Shown here: one piece after another, positions 9,791 through 18,283 of the stretch
Position numbering within the stretch: position 1 is the stretch's first letter
Layout: every line of letters starts with the position of its first letter
Source: Bacillota bacterium
Lineage (GTDB): Bacteria > Bacillota > Clostridia > Lachnospirales > Cellulosilyticaceae
Reading direction: 5' to 3'
NCBI GenBank assembly: GCA_023436395.1
Contig: JAEZJJ010000047.1
Location: 62,001-126,000, forward strand
Length of the DNA: 64,000 nucleotides
Translations under genes and position numbers: made by a program
The notes under the pieces: generated by a model
Told to the model about the DNA's origin: nothing
Seen by the model: the letters and a program-made list of their open reading frames with translations, nothing else
Database searches by the model: none

Positions 9791-10281
9791 TATACTACCT
9801 CCTTATTTTTAGCTTCTTTTGCATCAAGGTATAGTTGGATATACTTTAATACACGACCTACAACGATAAAAACACCTGAAATTGGCATAACTAAATATAA
9901 GATTTTAAATGGAATCTGCATAACTGATGAAGCATTTGTAGCATTCATCGCCATACGAGAACCACCATAGACAAATACATAAATAACAAAGAATAAAATC
10001 ATTGCTTCAATAAATATATTCAGAACTACCGCTACTTTACCCTTAGCTTTACGTTTAAATAAATCTAGTGCAAGATGCTTGTCTTTATAGAAGCAATAAG
10101 CAGAACCAATCATACTCGCCCATATAAGCATATAACGCATGAATTCTTCTGTAAAAGTAGAAGGATTTCCTAAAATCCATCTTGTAAATATCTGCCAGAA
10201 CCCACCAATAACTAGTGATAACATGGAAAGAGCCATTAGGCATTTCATGACACGGTCAAGGGTTTGATCTAATTTTTGCAT
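9790..10281 (-). CDS. dctQ: TRAP transporter small permease, DctQ family
   Basis: 163 residues from ATG 10281, chosen because GGAGG (10290-10294) lies 8 bases upstream; a GTG further up lies within that ribosome site. Four hydrophobic segments with the DctQ phrases IFTRWILGNPSTFTEEFMRY and KDKHLALDLF. It pairs with DctM in the membrane. Overlaps dctM by one base. Confidence 0.93.
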   Translation of the reverse strand: MQKLDQTLDRVMKCLMALSMLSLVIGGFWQIFTRWILGNPSTFTEEFMRYMLIWASMIGSAYCFYKDKHLALDLFKRKAKGKVAVVLNIFIEAMILFFVIYVFVYGGSRMAMNATNASSVMQIPFKILYLVMPISGVFIVVGRVLKYIQLYLDAKEAKNKEVV

Positions 10282-10316
10282 CTTTACTTCCTCCACAATG
10301 AATGAAATTTTTAATA

Positions 10317-10354
10317 AAGCCTGGTTGTTTTATTATTTTAAAACAGCCAGGCTT
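10317..10354 (-). promoter_or_regulatory. Intercistronic hairpin between dctP and dctQ
   Basis: 14-bp stem (10317-10330 with 10341-10354, one wobble) with a T-rich tail on the minus strand. Such hairpins after binding-protein genes commonly let the soluble component be made in excess over the permease. Confidence 0.6.
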
Positions 10355-10369
10355 ATCACTCTATGATTC

Positions 10370-11389
10370 TTAGTTCGCTGCTGCACGAATTTGTTCAACT
10401 ACTGAGTAAACCTCTGCATCAGATGTTTTAAGTTCATCATAAATAGGTTGTACAGCTTCTTGGAAGGCTGCAGTATCTACATCTCTTACAAGCTCAACAC
10501 CATATTTATTAGTAGCTAAATCAAGCACTTCATTTTCAAAGTTTTCCCAAGCCACTTTGTAGTCATCTGTTGCTTCTTTAGCACATGATTTCATAATATC
10601 TTGTTGTTCTGGTGTCATAGAATTCCATACTTTTGCAGAGATCACTACAACGTCTGGAATACGTGTATGCTCATCAAATGAGTAAAATTTAGCTACTTCA
10701 CCGTGGTCACGAAGTGCTGTCACATTGTTTTCAGCTCCATTAATAACACCTTGTTGTAAACCTGTGTAAATATCTGAGTAGCCCATAACTGTAGCAGAAC
10801 CACCTAATGCGTTCATCATATTAATAGCCATTTGTGAATCCATTGTACGAATTTTAAGACCCTTTAAATCTTCTGGTTTACGAATTGCTCTATCTACTGT
10901 ATAGAATGAACGGGCACCAGAATCTAACCATGTAAGACCAAGGAAGCCATCTGCTTCTGTAGAAGCAAAGATGTTAGTTGTGATTTCTCCATCCATTACA
11001 TTATAGTAATGTTCTTTGTTATCAAATACGTAAGGCACTGAGTAAGCATTATATAAGTTAGAGAAGTTTCCTAATGTAGATGCAGAAACTTTTGTCATAT
11101 CAAGGGCACCATTTTGAATTTGAGAAATCATATCTGCTTCACTTCCTAAAGTACCATTAGGGAAAATAGTAACAGTGATAGAACCATTTGATTTTTCTTC
11201 TACATTTTCTGCAAATTTCTTAAGTTCGATATGTACTGCATGGTCTTCTGCAAGGTTGTGGCCTAATTTAAGATTAAAAGATTTCTCTACTCCACTTTGT
11301 TCTGCAGATACAGATTCTCCACATCCTACAAGTCCTACTGCCATTGTTGTCATAGCTAATAATGCTGCTATTTTTTTAAACTTAAACAT
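10370..11389 (-). CDS. dctP: TRAP transporter solute-binding lipoprotein, DctP family
   Basis: 339 residues with a lipoprotein signal peptide: lipobox LVGC with the lipidated Cys at residue 23. The body is a classic DctP fold (KLGHNLAEDHAVH, GSEADMISQIQNGALDM, LKGLKIRTMDSQ). The conserved Arg in KIRTM normally grips a substrate carboxylate, so the ligand is probably an organic or sugar acid. First gene of dctP-dctQ-dctM-GH31. About 125 bases upstream (11513-11526) is a weak catabolite-response-like sequence, AGAAATCGTTTATA, matching the CcpA consensus at most but not all positions. RBS GGAGG before ATG 11389. Confidence 0.95.
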   Translation of the reverse strand: MFKFKKIAALLAMTTMAVGLVGCGESVSAEQSGVEKSFNLKLGHNLAEDHAVHIELKKFAENVEEKSNGSITVTIFPNGTLGSEADMISQIQNGALDMTKVSASTLGNFSNLYNAYSVPYVFDNKEHYYNVMDGEITTNIFASTEADGFLGLTWLDSGARSFYTVDRAIRKPEDLKGLKIRTMDSQMAINMMNALGGSATVMGYSDIYTGLQQGVINGAENNVTALRDHGEVAKFYSFDEHTRIPDVVVISAKVWNSMTPEQQDIMKSCAKEATDDYKVAWENFENEVLDLATNKYGVELVRDVDTAAFQEAVQPIYDELKTSDAEVYSVVEQIRAAAN

Positions 11390-11533
11390 TTCTTATTCCT
11401 CCCATTTTACCTATACTTCTATTTTGTATTTTTATTATTAAGGATTTTATTCTCTTTATAAGATAGATTTTCATAAGATGTTAAAACCCTATTAATACAC
11501 TACATTAATTACAGAAATCGTTTATAGTGATTT

Positions 11534-12103
11534 CTAACTACCCTTTAAAACCTTTATAATCTCAAAGATATTCATATGAAACCAAGGTTTAATTTCTATC
11601 CAGTCTAAGCTTGTCTTCTCAGTTAAATACTCCCTAAATTCTTGAGGGGTATTAGGTTGTAAGCTCTGCTTATCTATCATGCATACAGAATCTTTAGCTA
11701 GGAAAAGATAAAAATAAGTATCATCTTCTGTCAGTCGGCTAAACTGATTATATGTAACCTTCATTTTCCCTTCTCCACTTAGACTTATGCTTGAGTCATA
11801 GAATGTGGTAGTCATTTTAGGAAGCCCTTGCTTTTTTTTCTTTCTAACTTCTAGGGCCTCCTGCGCTGCAACCTTAGCTGGAAAGTCTTTACTTACTAAT
11901 AGCCAACTCCCAAACATAATGAGTATCCCTTGCATGGCTAAGGATACATTTGCTACAAGTCCTATGGTTACTAGAGCTGCTCCTAAAATCATTCTTAAAG
12001 CACTTCTTCTAGTGTCATATATATTTCTTGTCGTTTTGAATAGGCTCCTTATACTTTCTTCTGTATGTTCTATTTGTCCTTCAAATCTTTTCACTTTACT
12101 CAC
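11534..12103 (-). CDS. YcxB-like membrane-anchored protein
   Basis: 189 residues if started at GTG 12103 (AGAAGG 8 bases upstream); GTG 12112 is also possible. Two hydrophobic segments near residues 38-72 and a C-terminal domain with FYDSSISLSGEGKMKVTY, YFYLFLAKDSVCMIDKQSL and EFREYL, resembling the YcxB-like domain of uncharacterised membrane proteins. No known function. It is divergent from the AraC-type gene and upstream of dctP in the same direction. Confidence 0.6.
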   Translation of the reverse strand: MSKVKRFEGQIEHTEESIRSLFKTTRNIYDTRRSALRMILGAALVTIGLVANVSLAMQGILIMFGSWLLVSKDFPAKVAAQEALEVRKKKKQGLPKMTTTFYDSSISLSGEGKMKVTYNQFSRLTEDDTYFYLFLAKDSVCMIDKQSLQPNTPQEFREYLTEKTSLDWIEIKPWFHMNIFEIIKVLKGS

Positions 12104-12130
12104 TAACTTCACCTTCTCGAGATTGCAAAT

Positions 12131-12169
12131 CTTACATTTAGTTACAATTAATGTAAGTTATGTTATAAT
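12131..12169 (+). promoter_or_regulatory. Promoter and inverted repeat before the AraC-type gene
   Basis: TTACAA (12142-12147), 16-base spacer, TATAAT (12164-12169). The -35 region lies within a perfect 8-bp inverted repeat CTTACATT/AATGTAAG (12131-12138 with 12150-12157), a candidate regulator site shared with the divergent gene. Confidence 0.5.
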
Positions 12170-12258
12170 TATATACATAATTTGCATAAAAAACTATGCA
12201 AAAATTGCAGACTTTTATCGAATATTTTACATATCTTGTTATTGTGGAGGTTTTAAAA

Positions 12259-13083
12259 TTGATTGATTCAGCTGGTATAGAAATGGCTCAAGGCTATCCT
12301 ATAGCCTGTGAGCGTGTAGAAGGCATCAATGATAATATGGTGCAATCTCATTATCACGACTTTTATGAACTCTATTATTTAGAAGCAGGACAACGTTATC
12401 ATATTATGAAAGATGAAACTTACTTGATGGATTCTGGGCAGTTTATGCTCTTTCCACCTTACATCATGCATCGTTCATATGGTATGCAGGATATACCCTT
12501 TAAGCGGATTGTACTCTATTTTAGAGCAGATGAAGTGGTATCAGAAACTTTAAGGGAAGCACTAGAAGGATGTGGAGGCTTATATACGGTAGAGGGTAAA
12601 GCAAAGTCATTCATTCATTCAATTCTAGACACGCTTACAAGAGAGAGTCGGTCAAATTCTTTTAGCTATGAATATTACCACTCCCTCCTCAACATACTAT
12701 TAGTCACTATTTTGCGAGATGCAACTCCACAAGCAACTCCAGTCAAACAAACACTCGTAGAGAAAGTTATCGAGCATATACATACGAATTATGACAAAAA
12801 AATTACTCTAGATTCTTTAGCACAGACATTTTATGTTAGTCCTTATTACTTATGTCATGAGTTTAAGGCACATACCAAACGTACTATTGTACAGTATATT
12901 AATGTCACTCGTATTATGAATGCACAGCGAAAAATTATGGAGAGCAACAAATCTTTTACGGATATTTGCAATGAAGTAGGTTTTTCAAATTTAACACACT
13001 TCAATCGCGTTTTTAAATCAGTGACGAGTATGTCTCCTTCCTCCTATAGAAAAATGTATAAAAACATGCCAGTCAGTAAATAG
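12259..13083 (+). CDS. AraC-family transcriptional regulator with cupin sensor
   Basis: 274 residues from TTG 12259, chosen because GGAGG (12246-12250) is 8 bases upstream; an ATG at 12196 has no ribosome site. N-terminal cupin-like domain (HYHDFYELYYLEAGQRYHI, FPPYIMHRSYG) and C-terminal double helix-turn-helix (ITLDSLAQTFYVSPYYLC, FTDICNEVGFSNLTHFNRVF). This arrangement is typical of activators of sugar-use operons. It probably controls the neighbouring TRAP/GH31 operon, the hydroxyacid dehydrogenase, or both; that is inferred from position. Confidence 0.9.
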   Translation: MIDSAGIEMAQGYPIACERVEGINDNMVQSHYHDFYELYYLEAGQRYHIMKDETYLMDSGQFMLFPPYIMHRSYGMQDIPFKRIVLYFRADEVVSETLREALEGCGGLYTVEGKAKSFIHSILDTLTRESRSNSFSYEYYHSLLNILLVTILRDATPQATPVKQTLVEKVIEHIHTNYDKKITLDSLAQTFYVSPYYLCHEFKAHTKRTIVQYINVTRIMNAQRKIMESNKSFTDICNEVGFSNLTHFNRVFKSVTSMSPSSYRKMYKNMPVSK

Positions 13084-13233
13084 GCTGTATTATAGAAATA
13101 TCTAATTTTTTTGAGTATTAGAAGTATTATAAATTGAATGTTTCGATTTTTTATTATAATATAACTTTATTAGGTAATAATTATTTTTTATTTGTCCACC
13201 TAGCATATAAATTCTACTTAAAGAAAGGAAGAT

Positions 13234-14271
13234 ATGATGAGGAAAATAGCCTTTTTTGATACAAAACCCTATGATAAACAATGGTTTGATACTTTTATAG
13301 TGAATTATGATTTTGAAATTAAATACTTTGAAAATAAATTAAATGAGGATACTGTAGCTTTAGCAAAAGGATGTGAAGGTATTGTTGCCTTTGTTAACGA
13401 TACTTTAAATGAAAAGGTCATTAAGGAGTTAGATAAGCTCGGTATCTCAATTATTGCCATGCGTTGTGCGGGCTATAATAATGTTGATTTTAAAGCAGCC
13501 TTTAATAAGATTCACGTTGTTCGTGTGCCTGCTTATTCACCTTATGCTGTTGCAGAACATGCCATGGCACTCCTTTTAACCCTTAATCGTAAAATACATA
13601 AAGCTTATAATCGAACCAGAGATTTTAATTTTAGCTTAAATGGCTTAACAGGCTTTGACTTACACGGAAAAACAATAGGTGTTGTGGGAACAGGAAAAAT
13701 TGGACAAGTATTCATTGATATATGTAAAGGCTTTGGCATGAAAGTCATTGCCTATGATCCCTATCCTATAGCTCATGCTGACTTTGAATATGTAGGGTTT
13801 GAGGAGCTCTGCCAAAAGGCTGATATTATTTCCCTTCATTGTCCTCTTACAGAACAAACCCATCATTTGTTAAAGAAAGAAGCTTTTGATCAAATGAAAG
13901 AGGGTGTTGTTATTATTAATACTTCGAGAGGAGCTTTAATTGAAAGTGAGAGTTTATTAGAAGCTTTAAAATCACACAAAGTGGGTGGGGCAGGATTAGA
14001 TGTCTACGAGGAAGAATCTGAACTGTTTTTTGAGGATTTTTCTAACGTTATTATACAAGACGATGTTTTGGCCAGGTTAGTCTCTTTACCTAATGTTATA
14101 GTGACTTCCCACCAGGCATTCTTAACCCAAGAAGCTTTAAAGCATATAGCCGAAACAACCTTAGATAATTTAACAGCCTACTTTGAAGGACAAGCTCTTC
14201 CAAATGAAATCTGCTACCAATGCAATAAAATAAATACATGTAAAAAAGATCATGCCAAACGTTGCTTCTAA
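13234..14271 (+). CDS. D-2-hydroxyacid dehydrogenase (D-lactate dehydrogenase-like)
   Basis: 345 residues, NAD-dependent D-isomer-specific 2-hydroxyacid dehydrogenase. Visible: nucleotide-binding GVVGTGKIGQ, catalytic Arg in INTSRGALI, Glu in DVYEEES, and His in TSHQAFLTQEAL, all in the order seen in D-lactate dehydrogenases. It reduces a 2-keto acid such as pyruvate with NADH. The last 20 residues add three cysteines (CYQCNKINTCKK) plus one near the end, an uncommon tail that could bind metal. RBS GAAAGGA; ATG 13234 and 13237 are both usable. In a sugar-acid region it could also handle a different keto acid. Confidence 0.92.
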   Translation: MMRKIAFFDTKPYDKQWFDTFIVNYDFEIKYFENKLNEDTVALAKGCEGIVAFVNDTLNEKVIKELDKLGISIIAMRCAGYNNVDFKAAFNKIHVVRVPAYSPYAVAEHAMALLLTLNRKIHKAYNRTRDFNFSLNGLTGFDLHGKTIGVVGTGKIGQVFIDICKGFGMKVIAYDPYPIAHADFEYVGFEELCQKADIISLHCPLTEQTHHLLKKEAFDQMKEGVVIINTSRGALIESESLLEALKSHKVGGAGLDVYEEESELFFEDFSNVIIQDDVLARLVSLPNVIVTSHQAFLTQEALKHIAETTLDNLTAYFEGQALPNEICYQCNKINTCKKDHAKRCF

Positions 14272-14330
14272 TCCTACTCTTGTGCATGACAATATCATTT
14301 TAGACTCGTAAGCCCAAATTAAGCTACAGC

Positions 14331-14382
14331 TACAAAGAAAAAATAGGATTGTCCATAATAGACATCCTACTTTTTCTTTGTA
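14331..14382. terminator. Bidirectional terminator after the dehydrogenase gene
   Basis: 19-base arms (14331-14349 with 14364-14382, one wobble) with A-rich and T-rich stem bases. It separates two convergent genes. Confidence 0.75.
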
Positions 14383-14456
14383 ATTTATTTTTAGTTCTTA
14401 TAAATTGCTCTTATTTAGGTTTTATTATAATAATTTAATATTCATCTTTTTATTTA

Positions 14457-15929
14457 TCATACCTTCTTTTGCTCAAATACATTCATACCTTGTCTACTCA
14501 TGTCTTCAATCGTTGCTTGAATCATTTTCAACTTATCAATCATACTTAATGAGATGTTGTGACTCTTCTCATAAGCCTCTATAGCTTGATTTTGCTTTTT
14601 GTCTTTTATGTACTTAATCATATCATCACCCATAAGATGAAAAGTATGATGAAGTTCTCCTACTTCCTTCCACAACTCAACAATTTGGGGATGTTCTATC
14701 TTCATAGCATAATAGAAATGGCCAAAAGCACATTTACTAGAATCAGTTTGGATAGGTTGAATTTCCATCTTATCTGCCATTTCCTTTGCAATACTTAACC
14801 ACTTTTGATGTGCTTGTAATGCTTTTTCAATAACCTCGATTATTTCTTCGTTTTTCACAGCATGTTTTCCTATGTTTAGACCATCATATAAATCCTCAAC
14901 TACAGTAGATAAACGCTCATCAATGGTTGCAATATTTTTTGCATATTCTACACTCTTAGATGCATCTAGATGAATGCCTTGAGTCATCTCACTAAGTGTC
15001 TGTGCATCTCTACTTGAAACTTCCATAGCCTTATTAATCTCTAATGAAGAATTCTTAATGCCATTCATAGCATCATTGATTTCATTAATATTTGCAACAA
15101 GGCCCTGTAACATTTCTGCATTTGTATTCATATTTCCTGATACCACATCAATTTTACCACTCATTTGATTAGTAGAAGAAATAGTGCGTCCCATACTTTC
15201 CTTACCTTCATTAGCTGCCATATAGATTTTCTCAACAAAGGCTTTCATCCCCTCTAAGTTTCTCTTAGTATCATCAGCAAGATGACGTACTTCATCTGCT
15301 ACTACCGAAAAACCTTTCCCTTGTTCTCCTGCCCTGGCTGCCTCAATGGCTGCATTAAGTGCTAACAGATTAGTTTGGTTCGCAATAGTTTCAACACTCT
15401 CTACAATTCTTCCAACTTCAGAGGCAAGCCCTACTAATTGCTCAATCTTTGTATTCATTATTTGTGTATCATCAATAACATTCTCTTTTAAATGACCTAT
15501 CTCTTGTAACAAACCCATACTCACATTATTTCTCTGTGCAAATTCTTCAGCTGCTGTTTTTGTATTGGTTAATGTATCGACTGTCGTATCTATACTATCT
15601 GTTACTTCATTCATCGTAGCATTTGTTTCTTCAATAATTGATAAATTAGATTCACTAACCTCTTGTATTTTTCTAGCAAAATCCATAAGTTGTTGCGAGA
15701 TATACCCCATTTCAGCATCAAAAGTACTCACCATACTTGATATTTCTAATACTTCCTTGGCCGCTAAAGACATCTTCTTTTCATTATTTAATAGTAACTG
15801 AAACCAATCAATAATCTGACTATGTACACAATAGTTACTCTGAGGACATGATACTTCTTCCCCCTGTATAGTCTTTTCTACATATTTCATAACGTCGTTC
15901 ATTTCACAGCATTTTTTATTGAGTATCAT
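14457..15929 (-). CDS. Soluble chemoreceptor with C-terminal CZB zinc domain
   Basis: 490 residues and no transmembrane segment, so a cytoplasmic receptor. The N-terminal 80 residues carry Cys7, Cys8, Cys28, Cys34 and His36. The signalling coil has the canonical tip [18 protein letters not shown]. The C-terminus (about 375-470) looks like a chemoreceptor zinc-binding domain: a His in ALQAHQKWL, then [10 protein letters not shown], then HHTFH, giving the His/Cys/His/His zinc set. CZB domains sense zinc or oxidants such as hypochlorite in other bacteria. AAAGGA lies upstream of ATG 15929. It is monocistronic. Confidence 0.88.
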   Translation of the reverse strand: MILNKKCCEMNDVMKYVEKTIQGEEVSCPQSNYCVHSQIIDWFQLLLNNEKKMSLAAKEVLEISSMVSTFDAEMGYISQQLMDFARKIQEVSESNLSIIEETNATMNEVTDSIDTTVDTLTNTKTAAEEFAQRNNVSMGLLQEIGHLKENVIDDTQIMNTKIEQLVGLASEVGRIVESVETIANQTNLLALNAAIEAARAGEQGKGFSVVADEVRHLADDTKRNLEGMKAFVEKIYMAANEGKESMGRTISSTNQMSGKIDVVSGNMNTNAEMLQGLVANINEINDAMNGIKNSSLEINKAMEVSSRDAQTLSEMTQGIHLDASKSVEYAKNIATIDERLSTVVEDLYDGLNIGKHAVKNEEIIEVIEKALQAHQKWLSIAKEMADKMEIQPIQTDSSKCAFGHFYYAMKIEHPQIVELWKEVGELHHTFHLMGDDMIKYIKDKKQNQAIEAYEKSHNISLSMIDKLKMIQATIEDMSRQGMNVFEQKKV

Positions 15930-16249
15930 TCATATCACTGTCCTTTTTGGTACTATTTTATCATTCAAAATAATATTTTTCTATATTTTAAGTTTTTATT
16001 AATTAAAATTTAAAAATTAATCTTTATTTTGTACACATATTTTCTATCTTATTCTTAACCTTATTACTTGAGCATAAATCATTCTATTATATTACATATA
16101 TATTTGCTTTTTTATTCATATTAATATTAATGCACATTCTTTATCATTTATGGTAATATAAGTATGTCAATTAGCTATATAAACTTTTCCAGTATATTGT
16201 ACTGATATTCACTATTTATATAGTAACTCAAGAAATGGAGGAACAGATT
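15930..16249. other. Intergenic region between divergent chemoreceptor and GH79 genes
   Basis: 320 AT-rich bases between two divergent starts. I find no open frame, strong hairpin or clear consensus promoter, though promoters for both genes must lie here. Confidence 0.4.
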
Positions 16250-17782
16250 ATGTCACTTACAATTAATTTAACACCAGATTCCCTAAAGGCACTTCGTGAA
16301 ATTAATCCAATGATGATGTCTTACAATGTTGAATTTGCAGAAGTTACCGGCGGAACTTTCTGGAAGGCTTATACCCCAGAACAAATTGCTGGAACAGAAG
16401 ACTTCTATGTAGAGCCAACCTCTGAAGGTATTGCCGCAATGTATAAGGATTTGATGCAGGTTTATGCACCCATTAATTTATATGATGAAAAACTTCGCAC
16501 CCTTGCTAAAGAATTGGGCCCTGTATGGGTACGTGTTTCAGGTACTTGGGCAACAAAAACTTATTATGATTTTGATGGAACAACAAATGGTGTGGTTCCA
16601 GAAGGTTATCTGAATGTATTAACAAAAGATCAATGGATTGGTGTCCTTGATTTTGTAAAAGCCATTGGCGCAAAACTTATTGTTTCTGTTGCCAACTGTC
16701 CTGGTCTCCACAGTGCAGATGAACCTTGGAATCCATCTGAAGCAGAGAAATTATTTGGACTTAGCAAAGAATACGGTGTCCCAATTGATGCTGCAGAATT
16801 TGCAAATGAACCAAATATGTTAGAGCATACAGGTTTCCCACATGGCTATACTGCTGCAGATTATAGACGTGATCAAGATTTATTCTTTAAATGGCTTGGT
16901 GAAAACTATCCAGATTGTCTCCGTGTTGGCCCTAGTACAACAGGTGGTGATGTGGTATTTGGTTCAGGTGAACAAGCAGATAGTAAAGCTGGTGGTGTTG
17001 AACAAGTAGTTGGTGAGGTAGTTGGTTGTGATGATCTTATGGAGGGTACTACAGAACCTCTTGATATATTCAGCTATCACTACTACAATGGTGTTTCAGA
17101 ACGTCTTGCTTCTGTTATGCCAGAAGGACATTGGCTTGCTCACCAAGCAACAAGTGAAGCTTACCTTGCTGTAGCACCTAACTTTGCTAAAATCTATACA
17201 TCTTTCCGTGACAAATATGTTCCAGGCGCAGAAATGTGGGTAACAGAATCTGGTGATGCAGGTGGCGGTGGTAACACTTGGGCATCTACTTACCTTGATG
17301 TACTTCGTACTTTAAATGAGCTTGGTGGATTTGCTACTATAACAAACGGTGTTATTTTCCATAATACACTTGCGTCTTCCGATTATGGTTTCCTTGCTCG
17401 TGAAGTATTTGACCCACGTCCAAACTACTTTGCGGTACTTCTGTGGAACCGTCTAATGGGTACAACTGTATATGATTCTGCAGAGCCAATCCGTGAAGGT
17501 GCACACGTTTATGTACACTCTCGCAAAGATGGAGAAGAAGGATTTGTCTATTTAATCATCAATAATTCCTTAACTGATAGCACCTTTGTAACATTACCAA
17601 AGGCTGCAAAACGCTATACTCTAGCAGGTGCAGATGGAAATGTTCGTTCTACTGTTATGACCTTAAATGGACAACCACTGGTTCTAGGAGAAAATAATTC
17701 ACTACCATCATTAGAACCTGTAGATCAAGAAGCTGGTAAGGTTGAATTAGCACCTGGTACTTGTACTTTCTTAGTAGTATAA
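16250..17782 (+). CDS. Glycoside hydrolase family 79-like (beta-glucuronidase/heparanase fold), cytoplasmic
   Basis: 510 residues from ATG 16250 (GGAGGA 8-13 bases upstream; an upstream ATG overlaps that site). The order of motifs follows heparanase and GH79 beta-glucuronidases: EFANEPNM with the acid/base Glu187, MWVTESGDAGGGG with the nucleophile Glu333, then FDPRPNYFAVLLWNRLMGT and a C-terminal beta domain. GH79 enzymes release glucuronic or 4-O-methylglucuronic acid from glycans and glycosides. There is no signal peptide, so it acts on imported oligosaccharides. A TRAP importer for acidic solutes 5 kb away is a plausible supplier. Monocistronic. Confidence 0.8.
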   Translation: MSLTINLTPDSLKALREINPMMMSYNVEFAEVTGGTFWKAYTPEQIAGTEDFYVEPTSEGIAAMYKDLMQVYAPINLYDEKLRTLAKELGPVWVRVSGTWATKTYYDFDGTTNGVVPEGYLNVLTKDQWIGVLDFVKAIGAKLIVSVANCPGLHSADEPWNPSEAEKLFGLSKEYGVPIDAAEFANEPNMLEHTGFPHGYTAADYRRDQDLFFKWLGENYPDCLRVGPSTTGGDVVFGSGEQADSKAGGVEQVVGEVVGCDDLMEGTTEPLDIFSYHYYNGVSERLASVMPEGHWLAHQATSEAYLAVAPNFAKIYTSFRDKYVPGAEMWVTESGDAGGGGNTWASTYLDVLRTLNELGGFATITNGVIFHNTLASSDYGFLAREVFDPRPNYFAVLLWNRLMGTTVYDSAEPIREGAHVYVHSRKDGEEGFVYLIINNSLTDSTFVTLPKAAKRYTLAGADGNVRSTVMTLNGQPLVLGENNSLPSLEPVDQEAGKVELAPGTCTFLVV

Positions 17783-17797
17783 GTTCCAAAAAAGAAA

Positions 17798-17838
17798 TAA
17801 TCCTAATGTCATTGATTTAAACAATGATATTAGGATTA
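17798..17838 (+). terminator. Hairpin after the GH79 gene
   Basis: 17-bp inverted repeat (17798-17814 with 17822-17838) 16 bases after the stop. The T tail is weak, so termination may be incomplete. Confidence 0.55.
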
Positions 17839-18005
17839 TACTAAAACAACCCATTATCCTTTTTATGATACCTTCCTTACCATTTCCCATTTCTTCATCA
17901 TGTTTCCCCGTAATAATGTACTACCCTTTCGCTTTAAAATATGCCTATCTTTCCAAGTATCTCTCCCTGTCGTGTAACTTCTGTACAATCCTCAATTTCC
18001 TTCTC

Positions 18006-18222
18006 TTATTTATAGCAATTGATTTCATTATCATTGATAACGATTTTATTAATATTATTAACATCAATAAATTTTTGTTTTTCATCACAATTTTTATAAG
18101 TTAATATATAGTACTCTGATTTACTATCTTTATCTTCTCTTAAAGCTAGACTAATATTCTTTAGCTTAATCTCTTTCCCTTGATTATCAATCAATGTAAT
18201 ATCTAGCCAATAACTATTAATT
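18006..18222 (-). pseudogene. C-terminal remnant of a DUF4179-type anti-sigma protein
   Basis: An open frame with no start signal encodes a tail beginning NSYWLDITLIDNQGKEIKL and ending INKIVINDNEI. It aligns throughout with the last 70 residues of the anti-sigma protein at 28305-29774 (NSNWLKVSLVLDTGEKVAL ... VKQVIINDQVL). The upstream part of the gene is missing; the frame begins a few bases from the rlmH-tail repeat at 18223. I read it as a truncated third copy of that family, cut at the repeat. Confidence 0.6.
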
Positions 18223-18262
18223 TAATTATGGTAAGGTTCTCCTCACCTAGCTAATAGGAGAT
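18223..18262 (-). repeat. rlmH-tail direct repeat, copy E (putative attachment site)
   Basis: On the minus strand this reads GGAGAACCTTACCATAATTA, a degraded match to the rlmH end GAACCGTACCATAAATAA, preceded by TTAGCTAGGTGA, the second arm shared with copies B, C and D. Same orientation as rlmH. It is the copy furthest from rlmH and the least well preserved. Confidence 0.5.
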
Positions 18263-18283
18263 TTCCAACAAGTCTTATTGTTT

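Noticed and set aside
11513..11526. Catabolite-response-like sequence upstream of dctP
   Set aside because: It misses two consensus positions; too weak to list as a site, mentioned only under dctP.
17865..18104. 79-codon open frame on the plus strand after the GH79 gene
   Set aside because: No ribosome site, low-complexity hydrophobic sequence, and it runs antisense to the anti-sigma remnant, which has clear homology.
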